DNA of 64,000 bases from an uncultured Caulobacterales bacterium (GCA_903837135.1 CAILTK010000106.1:55222-119221), one strand, 5' to 3'. Positions 1-8,670 are shown, numbered from the stretch's first letter. Numbers and translations: made by a program. Notes: generated by a model not told the origin, from the sequence alone.

Positions 1-286
1 ACATCTGGCCATCGGCACCGGGGCTGAATGTCTCGAATCTGACGCGATCCCAAGGTCCGCTCGGTGCGCGAAGGGGCCGAGCCGCACTTGCCAGTTTGGG
101 TTTACGCGGCGGGATCCGTAGTAGCGTCCAACGCTCGGCGCGATCGGGGCAGAAGGCGGCAAGACAGATGGCGCCGGTGCCGACGCCGCCGAGACGGCTC
201 TGTCTGAACACGCCCATCAGGCCAGAGTGGCAAGGCGCGACTTCGCCGTTGCGATCTGCGATAATGCCGACATGAGCGATCATCAT
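1..286 (-). CDS. Partial hypothetical protein running off the left edge
   Basis: The minus strand is open from the first base of the window to a stop at 416-418. The first good start is ATG at 284-286, or at 281-283. Third codon positions are mostly G/C, as in true genes here. The visible part (about 95 residues) begins MMIAHVGIIADRNGEV and later contains a Gly-rich stretch and basic/Pro-rich residues. I recognise no family. It overlaps the start of the small plus-strand ORF at 272-403 tail to tail by a few codons. The C-terminus is outside the window, so function cannot be judged. Confidence 0.35.
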   Translation of the reverse strand, partial: MMIAHVGIIADRNGEVAPCHSGLMGVFRQSRLGGVGTGAICLAAFCPDRAERWTLLRIPPRKPKLASAARPLRAPSGPWDRVRFETFSPGADGQM

Positions 287-403
287 GTCGGGGCTTTCAT
301 CACTATCGGAGCCGCCATCTTCGCCAGCATGGCTGGCGGGGCCATCGCGATCTTCGCCGCCATACGTAGCGTCCAGCCCGCGAGCGCCAAGACGCGCCTC
401 TGA
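272..403 (+). CDS. Small single-pass membrane protein (43 aa)
   Basis: A 43-codon ORF from ATG 272 to TGA 401-403. After a short polar start (MSDHHVG) it has one long hydrophobic stretch (about residues 8-31) rich in Ala, Ile and Gly, then a basic tail (IRSVQPASAKTRL). This is the layout of a small inner-membrane peptide. Codon third positions are GC-rich. No clear ribosome site is visible, and an open antisense frame covers it, so a chance ORF is possible. Confidence 0.4.
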   Translation: MSDHHVGAFITIGAAIFASMAGGAIAIFAAIRSVQPASAKTRL

Positions 404-415
404 AGGCTCCGCGCT

Positions 416-781
416 TCAACCGTACCGCACCGATGTCCGCTGAAATGTATGCGCGTCTCGATCGCTTCGAACGCTGTTGCAGCGGGAACAGGCCATCACG
501 ACGTTGTCGTCGCCGTCACCGCCGCCCTTGGATATGGGGATGACGTGCTCCCGCGTCGCCTCCCATAGTTTGGGATAGCCGGCGACCGGCGGGTCCGCCC
601 TGGCGGCGCAATAGCAGCAACGCCAGTTCTGCGCCTCGGAGACCCTGACCAATTGCGCGCGTACGGCCCATAGCTTGAACGCCCGATCATGGTCCTGTCC
701 GAACGCCTCCCAGAACCAGATCGCCGGCGGCAGCGCCGAGAGATAGCGCGGCGGAAATATGGATCGCTCGGGGTGCGGCAT
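416..781 (-). CDS. HNH endonuclease
   Basis: 121-residue HNH nuclease. Two zinc-type Cys pairs are present: CCYC near residues 55-58 and CSRC near 98-101. The core EHVIPISKGGG (about 78-88) carries the catalytic His, and NVVMACSRCN (93-102) carries the Asn and second Cys pair, as expected for the beta-beta-alpha metal fold. The N-terminal 50 residues have no domain I recognise. Such small HNH proteins are typically stand-alone nucleases of mobile DNA or restriction islands. No methylase or other restriction partner is nearby, so its target is unknown. No strong ribosome site precedes the ATG. Confidence 0.85.
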   Translation of the reverse strand: MPHPERSIFPPRYLSALPPAIWFWEAFGQDHDRAFKLWAVRAQLVRVSEAQNWRCCYCAARADPPVAGYPKLWEATREHVIPISKGGGDGDDNVVMACSRCNSVRSDRDAHTFQRTSVRYG

Positions 782-825
782 CGGCGTGCGCCATACTCAA
801 CGACCAAGCCCGATAGGCAAGGGGT

Positions 826-854
826 AGCGCCGGCCGAAGCGTTCGGCCGGCGCT
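826..854 (-). terminator. Strong hairpin downstream of the small secreted protein gene
   Basis: A perfect 13-bp stem (AGCGCCGGCCGAA with its complement) around a 3-base loop. It lies 9 bases beyond the stop of the minus-strand gene ending at 863 and before the HNH gene. No T-run follows on either strand, so it may act as a 3' stabiliser or a Rho-assisted stop rather than a classic intrinsic terminator. Confidence 0.6.
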
Positions 855-862
855 CCTAAGCC

Positions 863-1222
863 CTACTTGTGGCAGGTGTCGGTGGCCTTGATGCAGCTGT
901 CGCCGCAGAGCTTGCCCTTCTTGCAGACCGGGGCCTTCTTGCCAGGCTTGGCTGCGGCCATCATGGGCGTGGCCGCCGGAGCGGGCGTCGCGGCAGGGGC
1001 GGGCGCCGGGGTCGGCGCGGCCGGCGTCGCCGCTGCCGCCGTCTTGCAGGCGGCCTTGTTGGCGTTGCCCTTCTTGGTGCAATCGTACTTCGGGGCGGCC
1101 TTGGTCTTGGCCGGCGCCATCGCGCCCGCCGCGGCGACGGTGTTGTCGGTCTTCTTCGGCGCCGCGACGGCGGGAGCGGCGATCAGGGCCATGGCGGCCA
1201 TGGCGAGGATCAGTTTGCGCAT
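863..1222 (-). CDS. Small secreted Ala/Pro-rich protein with Cys-rich C-terminus
   Basis: 119 residues. The start MRKLILAMAAMALIAA is a standard Sec signal peptide with a likely cut after AVA (residue 20). The start is fixed by AAGGAG just upstream; a longer reading frame adds 16 unlikely residues. The mature part has an early Cys pair (YDCTKKGNANKAACK), an Ala/Pro linker of about 40 residues, and a C-terminal Cys module of four Cys (CKKGKLCGDSCI...TCHK). That module recurs at the ends of many small proteobacterial periplasmic proteins of unknown role. It suggests a disulphide-bonded head on a flexible linker. Role unknown. Confidence 0.8.
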   Translation of the reverse strand: MRKLILAMAAMALIAAPAVAAPKKTDNTVAAAGAMAPAKTKAAPKYDCTKKGNANKAACKTAAAATPAAPTPAPAPAATPAPAATPMMAAAKPGKKAPVCKKGKLCGDSCIKATDTCHK

Positions 1223-1388
1223 TTCTATCTCCTTGGACCCGCGCCCCCTTTGGCCCGGAGGCTGAAACATGGCCCTGTGAAACTGCCCCGCTCATCCCGC
1301 GAACCTCACATCGAAGAAAGGCGAGATCGGGCGGGGTTGTGGACCAACCTGCGGTAAGACGCACCGTTTGTGGTGTGCAGGGGGCAAT

Positions 1389-2151
1389 ATGAGCATCCGC
1401 TGGATAGGGATCGCGGCGGTCGTCGCTGGGTTGGCCCCGTGTTCCGCTTACGCCTGGGGCCATGAGGGCCACGAGGTCATCGCCGAGATTGCGCGCACTC
1501 ACCTGACCCTGAAGGCGCTGGCGGCGACGGACGCCATCCTGAAGACCGACGTTTCGAACAATCTCACCGCCCACGACATGGCCTCCGAGGCGACCTGGGC
1601 GGACGCCTATCGCGGCGCCGGGCACCGGGAGACCGCCAGCTGGCATTTCGTCGACCTCGAGCTCGACAATCCTGACCTGAAGGCCGCGTGCTTCGGCTTC
1701 CCGCCGGCCGCCGTCCCGGCCTCGTCGGGCCCGGCGCAGGACTGCGTCGTCGACAAGATCAACGAGTTCGCCGGAGAACTCATAAATCCCAATACGCCGG
1801 CCGACGAGAAGCTTCTTGCGTTGAAGTTCCTCATCCACTTCGTGGGCGACATCCACCAGCCCCTTCACGCCTCCGACAATCACGACCGCGGCGGCAACTG
1901 CGTCCAGGTCAGCCTCGGCGGCGTCCGAACGACCAACCTGCACAGCTACTGGGACGGCGATGGATCCACGCCCTGCGAAATCCGGTCGAGCGCTGCTTCT
2001 CAAAGCTCCAGCACGGTCGCAGAATGGCCACCCGATACGACAAGACAGCCGACACCTATCCTGGCTTGATGCTCGCCGTCTCCGCCCGATTGCGGGGCAG
2101 GCGCCTTATCGACAGAACCTAGCTCGAGTGAACGCCGCCCTCAGGGGGTAG
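1389..2151 (+). pseudogene. S1/P1-type zinc nuclease, frameshifted 3' end
   Basis: S1/P1 nucleases are secreted trinuclear-zinc enzymes that cut single-stranded nucleic acids. The start at 1389 gives a signal peptide cut before WGHEGH; the mature N-terminal Trp is itself a zinc ligand in this family. Other expected ligand motifs are present: TAHDMASEATWAD, SWHFVDLE, HFVGDIHQPLHA and NLHSYWDG. After the last one (about 1955) the frame runs out of family likeness and stops at 2069. A later piece in another frame (ending YRQNLARVNAALRG, stop 2149-2151) could be the displaced C-terminus. The zinc site is complete but the last roughly 80-100 residues are lost. Sequencing error is the alternative. 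Confidence 0.7.
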
Positions 2152-2857
2152 AAACGGCGTCAGCCGCAATCCAATGCACGGGATCTACGCCGACGATGAT
2201 CAGCCAGAGGGTCAGCGCGCCCTCGGCTAGAAAGCCCGGCAACAAAATCCAGGGAAAAAGGCCGTCGGCCAAGGTGGGCGCCACAAGTCCAAGAAAGCAG
2301 TTGGTGATGTAGCAGGCGCCGGCCACGACCAGCACCAGCCCGATCGGCCGCGGCAGGAACGTGGAGCGAGCGATCAGCCAGCCGGCGATGATCAGGTGGA
2401 TGCCGAAAAGGCTAAGCGCGACGGCGAAGGCCGCGTCATGAAGGCGAAGCGAATAGCTTACCAGCGCCTGCACCTCAGCGGTCGCCGGGGCCTGGCTGAT
2501 GAGGTGCAGCGGCCCGATCAAGAGCGCAGCGCTCGCCGCCATCGCCGCCGAATACACCAGCCTGAAGAAGGCGGCGCCGAGGGAAGCCGAGCGCCCCGCG
2601 GGCCGCAGAAGGACGAACAGAAGGACGGCCTCCGCCACGTCGCAGAGGGTGATGGAAACGTCTGCGGCCACGCCCCAGCGCCACAGCTGTTGCGACGCGC
2701 TGATATTGCGAACCGTGGCCGCCGCGTCTCCGGATACGATCAGCCTGTCCCTGACAAACGCTTCGGCGAACATCGCCGCTACCATGATGTAGAGATAAAG
2801 CCCACCGGTGATCCGAGCGAGGACCCGCGGCGACCCTATCCCACCAACCTCAGACAT
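2141..2857 (-). CDS. DUF4386 family membrane protein
   Basis: 238 residues from the ATG at 2857 (a TTG 33 bases upstream is less likely). It has about six hydrophobic helices. The opening SPRVLARITGGLYLYIMVAAMFAE matches the usual start of DUF4386 proteins, as do the internal LRLHDAAFAVALSLFGIHL and the RPIG loop followed by CYITNCF. DUF4386 proteins are six- to seven-TM inner-membrane proteins of unknown function. The 3' end overlaps the broken nuclease gene convergently by about 10 bases. Confidence 0.85.
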   Translation of the reverse strand: MSEVGGIGSPRVLARITGGLYLYIMVAAMFAEAFVRDRLIVSGDAAATVRNISASQQLWRWGVAADVSITLCDVAEAVLLFVLLRPAGRSASLGAAFFRLVYSAAMAASAALLIGPLHLISQAPATAEVQALVSYSLRLHDAAFAVALSLFGIHLIIAGWLIARSTFLPRPIGLVLVVAGACYITNCFLGLVAPTLADGLFPWILLPGFLAEGALTLWLIIVGVDPVHWIAADAVSTP

Positions 2858-3385
2858 GGCCCGCCCCGGTGCAATGAGCTTGGGCTTCAACAGCCTACCG
2901 GAGCCTACAACACTGGCGGCGCAGTCTCTCGTGAATTTCAGTTCACCCGAGCCAGCCTTTCCTTGTCAGTAAAGGGTCGGTTCAATCTCCGGGCTCGCAC
3001 CCGACATCGGACATCTCGGATAGGCTGCGTCGACCCGCACGATTGCGCGTCCGTCTCAAAGAGCGTGCGCTCCAATCCCAAAGACCAAGCGTCTGAGTCG
3101 CCCGATAATCTCAGCTGAACGAATTAAGCCTCTTGCCGCCAGACCCTCGGGCCGATGCTATTGATTCAATTAACAATTCAACCGTCGGTCGCCGACTCCG
3201 TTCAGAACTAGATCAAGCAGCTCCCCGCCGAAATCCTAGTCGAGCGGCGTGGTCCAACGCGCACTGACATGACATGACTGTTAGACAGTGAAGGGTAGCA
3301 GATTGGAAACGTTTCTTCTTTATTGATCCTCCTATTCCTTGAGAAACAAAATTGGAATCCAATCTTCGTTCGAGATGGCGCGAGC
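2858..3385. other. Intergenic stretch, no gene recognised
   Basis: About 530 bases between divergent genes. An open plus-strand frame crosses part of it, but that is the complement of the DUF4386 gene running on and its codon bias fades here. From about 3140 the composition becomes AT-richer, with attcaattaacaattcaa near 3163-3180, consistent with a promoter region for the next gene. I see no repeats or RNA gene. Confidence 0.5.
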
Positions 3386-3967
3386 ATGAGCAACGACAGC
3401 TTTGATGACGGCTCCCTTCGCGGAACGCGGCCGCCGGAGACGGAATGGGAAAAATCTCAAGTTGCTCTTGGTGGAATAGGTCACGCCCCGGCCAAGCCCG
3501 CTTCGTCCCATGGCCAGCCCTTCGCTATGCCGGTCACCCCTCAGTATCAGAGCCCCGCCTCCGCGGGCCCAACGTCTAGCAGCGACGATCCGCGCGCCGT
3601 CGCGAAGTTCTGCCTCGTCATGGTCGGAATGTTGTTTTTGTACGATTTTTATTGGAAATTCGGCACGCCGCCCGTTTTTATCGACTGGGCGATCCGGACC
3701 GGCGCGGAGGTCGGCGCCTTGACCCTGATGATCGTGATCGCATGCTTCGCGCCGACCGTCATCGCCTGGCCCGTCGCCCTCGCCCTTTTGGGCGCGGACA
3801 TGGTGGTCATGCTGCCCCATCAGGTCCCCTGGCTGTTCAAGGCGCCCCTGGTGCTTCCTTCCTGGTGGCCGGTGTGGAGTTTCGAGCTCTTCATGGTCGC
3901 CCTGCGCGTCATCGTTCTCTTTGCGGGGGTCGGCGCAATTCGCTCTTCGAGAAAAGGCCGGGCCTGA
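3386..3967 (+). CDS. Hypothetical membrane protein (193 aa)
   Basis: Start taken at MSNDSFDDG (3386); an in-frame ATG 63 bases upstream gives a less natural N-terminus. Residues 1-70 are polar and Pro/Ser-rich. Then come three or four hydrophobic segments (CLVMVGMLFLYDFYW; a long one around GALTLMIVIACFAPTVIAWPV; one near the C-terminus with FMVALRVIVLFAGVGA) and a basic tail. This suggests a cytoplasmic disordered domain on a small membrane bundle. No family recognised. Two smaller membrane ORFs follow at once, so the three probably form one unit. Confidence 0.6.
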   Translation: MSNDSFDDGSLRGTRPPETEWEKSQVALGGIGHAPAKPASSHGQPFAMPVTPQYQSPASAGPTSSSDDPRAVAKFCLVMVGMLFLYDFYWKFGTPPVFIDWAIRTGAEVGALTLMIVIACFAPTVIAWPVALALLGADMVVMLPHQVPWLFKAPLVLPSWWPVWSFELFMVALRVIVLFAGVGAIRSSRKGRA

Positions 3968-3973
3968 GCCCAG

Positions 3974-4177
3974 ATGCGCGATAAGCGCTCTCGCCTCAAA
4001 CCTCGCGCCCAAGGCCGAGGGCCCACGCGCCCGAAGACTTGGCTGATCCGCCTCCTGTGGGTGTTGATAGCTCTGCAGGTGTTGTTTACCGCCCGATACG
4101 TGCTTCTGTACCGCCTGTTCAGCCTGACCGGTGACGAAGACCCCACGGCGGTGATCCAGTTCGGCCCCCCAGCCTGA
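3974..4177 (+). CDS. Small single-TM protein (67 aa)
   Basis: Follows the upstream gene after 6 bases. A strongly basic N-terminus (MRDKRSRLKPRAQGRG) precedes one hydrophobic helix (about residues 24-47, with WVLIALQVLFTARYVLLY) and a short acidic end. The charge pattern predicts the N-terminus in the cytoplasm. Its stop overlaps the start of the next ORF. Unknown function; possibly a component of a small membrane complex with its neighbours. Confidence 0.5.
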   Translation: MRDKRSRLKPRAQGRGPTRPKTWLIRLLWVLIALQVLFTARYVLLYRLFSLTGDEDPTAVIQFGPPA

Positions 4178-4290
4178 TGACGTTCATCATTCCCGGGGCC
4201 ATGCTCCTGCAGCAAGGAGCGGATCTGGCGGTTCTCGCCCTCCTGACCGCCCTTCTGGTTTTGTCTTACCGCTGGCGGCGGCGCTCGTGA
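4177..4290 (+). CDS. Very small membrane peptide (37 aa), coupled to upstream ORF
   Basis: ATG at 4177 shares bases with the TGA of the preceding ORF, the classic arrangement for translational coupling. The 37 residues consist of a hydrophobic stretch interrupted by QQGAD (MTFIIPGAMLL, then LAVLALLTALLVLSY) and an Arg-rich end (RWRRRS). No homologue known to me. The coupling and the amphipathic layout are the support; it could still be a chance ORF. Confidence 0.4.
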   Translation: MTFIIPGAMLLQQGADLAVLALLTALLVLSYRWRRRS

Positions 4291-4420
4291 CGCGGAGAGT
4301 TGAGGCCCATCCGGTCCGAGGGCGATGTCGTTTCGCCCGTAACCCATCCGCGGCCGGACTCCGACGTTGAAAACCGACTGCGAATCTGCGGAATAAGGAC
4401 CGAAGCCAGCGGCCGCCAGG

Positions 4421-4587
4421 AGCGGATATTGTTGAAAAAGTCGTCCAGACGTTAATCCGACCCAGAAATCGGCAACGCTGTTGCGTAGAGTCTGAATTCT
4501 CGGGGATTTATTGGTGCGGTCTCGCCACTGGGAGAAAGGAACGACCTCGCTCGGAAGCCGCCAGAGACTTTTTCAACAATATCAGCG
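4421..4587. mobile_element. MITE with 18-bp terminal inverted repeats and 4-bp target duplication
   Basis: Two perfect 18-bp inverted copies of GATATTGTTGAAAAAGTC lie at 4425-4442 and 4566-4583. They bound a 159-bp segment with no gene. The base quartet AGCG stands immediately outside each end (4421-4424 and 4584-4587), as left by transposition. The ends resemble, from memory, those of IS5/IS1182-type elements in alphaproteobacteria, so a full-length relative elsewhere in the genome probably moved it. It is the main content of the gene-free stretch 4291-4824; the remaining 237 bases before 4825 hold nothing else I can name. Confidence 0.85.
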
Positions 4588-4824
4588 CTTAGCTGCCATC
4601 CGATTGTAGGGAAGATGGGCTCTTAGCGGTCATCGCCACCTCGCCGGAAACTCGCCGTTGGGTGCCAGGTCGCGAACGGCGAGTTGTGGGCGTGGCCGTC
4701 GCGGCCGAAATCGAACAAAATCGGACTCTCCGAGTATTCACGGCAAGCCGCATGCCGGAACGATCGACGGAAGTCCGTGGCCTTTCACACCGCGAACGGG
4801 CAAGCTGATAAGCGGAGGGGTGAT

Positions 4825-6455
4825 ATGACACTGACCGTAGGTTCGGGCCTCAACGAGCTAAAGCCCCTTCGTCGGCGGAACGTCGCGGCCACCGGTCTGA
4901 TCCGGTCAATTTCGCAATCGAGCTTCCAAATACGGAGCCCGAGGGCGTTCGAAACCGCGGTGCGCGAGGCTGTCGCCTGGATGCGCAATCGCAATTCCGC
5001 CATTCCACAAGAGGCTCTGCAGGCCACCCCATTTGACGTCGGCGGAGGTGGGGACCACCCTGCCCGGGCCGTGACGCTCGCTATAGAAGACGGAAGCATC
5101 TGGGCGGGGAGCTTGGATTTTCCAGACGCGAACACCGTGGGGCGCACTTGGGTGACGGAGATTACCGTCGCCGAACAGACTGGCCGAGTCTATTTCGGGG
5201 CTCGCCTCATCAACGTCACGCGGTCGGAGGACGCCGCGTTTGTTCCAAGCCTTCCCGGCGTCGCCCGTCAGGTGATCAGCCGCACCGTCGCCGTGGCCGA
5301 TGGCGTCCAGCTAGCGGAAACGGCTACCTGGGTGACCGACATAAAGGGCGTAGATGACGTGATCGCGCTGCTTGAAAATCCAACCCGGACGCTGCCGGTA
5401 GTCGTGGTGACTGACGGCCTGGACTGGCGCTCTGTAGCGAATGTGACGACCTGGCAACCAAGTTGGCAGGCGCAGCCCATTGTTTCAGCCTTAACCAGGC
5501 CGCTTGGCGCGAATTCGGGGCCCGGTTCGGCCGGCTTCTGTCCGTGTTCGGCGGTGGTGCCCGCATCTACTGGCCCAAGTTCAACGTCGAGGAGTCCAAT
5601 CCATTTGATCACCCGCTGTGGGTGGCTAAGCCTGTCTTTCGCGACCGCACCGACGAGATCATCGGCGCCGTCCTGGCGGCTTCCATCACCCGCGGCGCTA
5701 GCAACGAGTACCCGCGTTTCGACGCCATTCGCCAGGCCGCAGCCGCCGAAGCGATCGCCGTGGAACGCACGAAAACGTCGGACGCCGATCTGATCCGGCT
5801 GTTTGAGAACGAAAATCTGAGGTTGGAAGGGGAACTCAACAAGGCGCGTCGAGAGATGGATCAGTGGATGGTCGAGATGGACGCCGACCGAAGCGATCTG
5901 CTGCGCGCCCTGGCAGAGACCAAAGCCGACGCCGCACGCTATCGCTCCCAAGCCGAGGTCTTTCGCGAGGCCCTATCGGGTGGGGTGCCAATCGTCCGTG
6001 AGCCCCTGACCGACCTCGACGGGTTTGAGGAATGGGCCAGCCGAAATCTGTCGCCCAATCTGTGGTTTGCGGCCAAAGCCTTCAAGGAGATGGAGAAGAG
6101 AGGCCAGTTCGACACGCCTGCCCTCATCGGCGACGCCCTTTATATGCTCGACGATTTGTTCGTCCCGATGAAGCGCGAGCCAAGCGACGATCGCCGCGCA
6201 GCTTATACAGCCCGACTGGAGGCGCTCGGATGTACAGACCAGCCATGTTTTACCGTTAGAAATGCGATAAAGGGCTATCCGGCGTATGCTGCGATCTACC
6301 GCGGCGAGAAGGTCTGGTGTGATTACCATATCAAATACGGTAGCGGCGTCGACCCGAGGCGGATGTTCAGGATTTACTACCATTGGCATGAAGATGACCA
6401 GCTGCTCATCGTCGGCCATATCCCCACGCATCTCGACAACAGCCTGACCAACTAG
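4825..6455 (+). pseudogene. Large hypothetical protein with coiled coil and ParE-like C-terminus, frameshifted
   Basis: Start MTLTVGSGLNEL at 4825 is set by AGCGGAGGGG upstream. Frame 1 is protein-like to about 5435 (LPVVVVTDGLDW). The following protein-like sequence (ECDDLATKLAGAAHCF...) is in the next frame and runs to 6455. One lost base near 5432-5445 would explain this; the intact product would be about 540 residues. The N-terminal third has conserved-looking W.G.LDFPDANTVGRTW text. The middle has a charged coiled coil (about 5790-5960). The last roughly 65 residues (AYAAIYRGEKVW ... RIYYHWHEDDQLLIVGHIPTHL) resemble ParE/RelE-fold toxin ends, but I cannot name the family. It stands upstream of an AAA ATPase gene on the same strand. 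Confidence 0.6.
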
Positions 6456-6907
6456 GGGCAATCCGCCCATTACATATGACGCGCCATCTAACGGGCGATT
6501 CCTCGATCCAACGCACTTGCGTCGCTCGCGCAAAAAATGGAACCCGCTTGGTTCGGCGATGCTCGTCGCCCACCACCCTTCACTGCCATTGGGTATGTGC
6601 GCTTGGCGGTGCCAGCGATCCAGCGCCCCCAAACGGCCCAATCGAATGAGCCGGCTAAATCTCGATCTGCTCAGGTAGCTCAAGAGGCATCATCAACCTC
6701 GATCCCCCACTTTTGTGCGACGCGAGCAGTGCGTCTCGTATCTTATTGAAAGTCGACAACACCGAGCGATTGATCTTATTTTCTTTGCGGCCAACTCTTG
6801 CGCGCTCGGACGGCTGGCACCGAATGCGAAGTCAACTCCCTTGCGCCGCTTGCACGGTCTGCCACAATAGCGCGAGGCTCCTCCGAGTCGCAACGTCAGA
6901 TCGGCCA
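6456..6907. other. Gene-free stretch upstream of the AAA ATPase
   Basis: 452 bases with mixed, locally AT-richer composition. An in-frame upstream extension of the ATPase ORF begins at 6713, but its codons (Cys/Ser/Arg-rich) do not look translated. AT-rich steps near 6740-6785 could be the ATPase promoter. No repeat or RNA gene seen. Confidence 0.4.
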
Positions 6908-8146
6908 ATGATAAAGGACTACACGGACGAAGGATTTACAGCCGCGCTCTGCCAGTATTTCACACCAGCGCAGCCTATTTCAGAGCCCGAACATCTTCAC
7001 GGACGTGAGCCCAAGCTCAAGGCGATCAGCCGCGCGCTTGGCTCTCCAGGAAAGCACGTGTTCATCTACGGCGACCGCGGAGTGGGGAAGACATCGCTCG
7101 CCAAAACAGCTTTTCAGCTGCACAGTCCCCACTCCAAACACTTCCCGCTCGTCGCTTGCGAAGCAAACTCCGCCTTCTTCGAGTTGGTGGATTCGATCCG
7201 CCGCCAGATCGCAATACACGATCAGAGCAGCGCCGCGGGTACCATCAATCTCAGGGAAATCGACTCCCCGATCAACTCGGGGCTCGCTTTGCCAACGATG
7301 CGTAACATCAACGACGCGGTCGAAGCCCTGCGGGCTGCTGTTAGTACGAGTGGGCCGCCAATGGTGGTGATCATTGACGAGTTTGATCAGATAGCGGAGG
7401 ATAAAGATAAGAAGAGCTTCGCAGATTTGATCAAGCAACTTTCAGATCAAGAAATAAACCTACGACTGATACTATGTGGCATAGGCCGATCGCTCGACGA
7501 GCTCATCGGCGTTCACCTATCGACTGACCGATATCTTGCAACAGTGCCGCTGGAGCAAATCCCTCACGACGCGCGGTGGAAAATCCTAGAGGCGGCGGCC
7601 ACCTTCTTCGGTATCGATTTTGACCGCGACAGCATTATTCGAATTGGCCAGATCAGCGATGGATTTCCGTACTACGTGCATCTCATCGGCGAGAAGATTT
7701 TCTGGGATATGCAGGACGACCCTGTAAAGGTAACCGCTGTTTCAGCGGATCATTATCAGCGCGGCATTCACGGCGCAATTGAGGAATCCCAAACTTCTCT
7801 TAGGCAGGCCTACGAGCTCGCTACCCAGAAGCATAGTAACTCTGACGATTACGAGGAGGTTCTATGGTCTGTAGCCGATGGGAAGCTGTTATCAAGACAG
7901 GTGACCGAAATATTTGCTCAGTCTTATGACAGAATTGTTGAGCAAAGACACGGCCGGCCCAAACTGAAAAAGGAAGTCTTCTATCAGCGTATGAATAGGC
8001 TGAAGCAGGACAACCATGGTCGTATCTTGTTTGGAACGCGCCAAGGCTGGTATGGATTCCGTGAGAATGTCGTGCGCGGCTATGTGCGACTTCGCGCTGA
8101 ACGCGCGGGCGTTCGAGTGGGCGTCGATCACGTCAAGTTTTCGTAG
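6908..8146 (+). CDS. AAA ATPase, Orc1/Cdc6-like, mobile-island type
   Basis: 412 residues from ATG 6908 (MIKDYTDEGF). Walker A is GDRGVGKT (residues 55-62); Walker B is IIDEFD (154-159). A sensor-1-like strand (LRLILCGIGRS) follows, then a lid region and a C-terminal part (about 330-412) with the spacing of a winged-helix domain. This Orc/Cdc6-type AAA layout is used by DNA-binding switch ATPases and by many defence and island proteins. Codon choice is less GC3-biased than in the backbone genes, suggesting transfer. A small membrane protein follows 8 bases downstream, so they probably form an operon. Specific function unknown. Confidence 0.75.
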   Translation: MIKDYTDEGFTAALCQYFTPAQPISEPEHLHGREPKLKAISRALGSPGKHVFIYGDRGVGKTSLAKTAFQLHSPHSKHFPLVACEANSAFFELVDSIRRQIAIHDQSSAAGTINLREIDSPINSGLALPTMRNINDAVEALRAAVSTSGPPMVVIIDEFDQIAEDKDKKSFADLIKQLSDQEINLRLILCGIGRSLDELIGVHLSTDRYLATVPLEQIPHDARWKILEAAATFFGIDFDRDSIIRIGQISDGFPYYVHLIGEKIFWDMQDDPVKVTAVSADHYQRGIHGAIEESQTSLRQAYELATQKHSNSDDYEEVLWSVADGKLLSRQVTEIFAQSYDRIVEQRHGRPKLKKEVFYQRMNRLKQDNHGRILFGTRQGWYGFRENVVRGYVRLRAERAGVRVGVDHVKFS

Positions 8147-8154
8147 GCGCAAGG

Positions 8155-8670
8155 ATGACGCCTACGGTAGCGATTTCGCTTCTTGCCGCCCTCGGAGTTG
8201 GAACTATCGTGGCTGCGGTCATCGCACGGTGGAATGCCGTTTCCCAGCTCCGCCAAGCTTGGGTAGATGCCCTGCGGGCCGAGATCGCGGAGTTCTTCCT
8301 CGCCATCGAAAAGGTAGGTGAGGCGGCTTTCGGGTGCGCGACGGCTCGTGCGGAACTCCGGACCCGCCGGGACCAAGCGCTGTTTCGCTATCGACAAATC
8401 GTCCTGCGGCTGAATTTCAGGGAGCGAAAACACCGCCATCTCGACCGGAAACTTCAGGCACTCCTGACTACTGGCCAAGCCGCTGATCAAAGGAAACTCG
8501 ACGACGCGATGATAGCAGCACGGCGCGTCCTCAAAGCGGAGTGGGAACGGACCAAATACGGTCCGCTCACGGGCTGGGCACAAGGCTATAAGCGCTCGGT
8601 CCGTCGATGGCGGCTTAGCCGGCAACTCACTCGGCTACCCCGGAGAGTCCGAGCGTCCAATTTGCTATGA
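8155..8670 (+). CDS. Membrane-anchored basic helical protein, partner of the ATPase
   Basis: 171 residues starting 8 bases after the ATPase stop. One N-terminal TM helix (about 4-24) is followed by a mostly alpha-helical, charged cytoplasmic part rich in Arg/Lys pairs (RERKHRHLDRK; KAEWERTKYG) and a very basic end. The shape suggests a membrane-tethered helical bundle. No family recognised with certainty. Tight coupling to an AAA ATPase inside an island with a recombinase fits a two-component effector, but this is inference only. Confidence 0.65.
   Translation: MTPTVAISLLAALGVGTIVAAVIARWNAVSQLRQAWVDALRAEIAEFFLAIEKVGEAAFGCATARAELRTRRDQALFRYRQIVLRLNFRERKHRHLDRKLQALLTTGQAADQRKLDDAMIAARRVLKAEWERTKYGPLTGWAQGYKRSVRRWRLSRQLTRLPRRVRASNLL

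Noticed and set aside
687..2003. Long open frame (438 codons) on the minus strand
   Set aside because: It is the complement of two real genes, is Arg/Gly/Asp-rich without any domain, and arises from GC-rich codon bias.
2396..3118. Plus-strand ORF of 240 codons
   Set aside because: Antisense to the DUF4386 gene for most of its length, and no family likeness or ribosome site.
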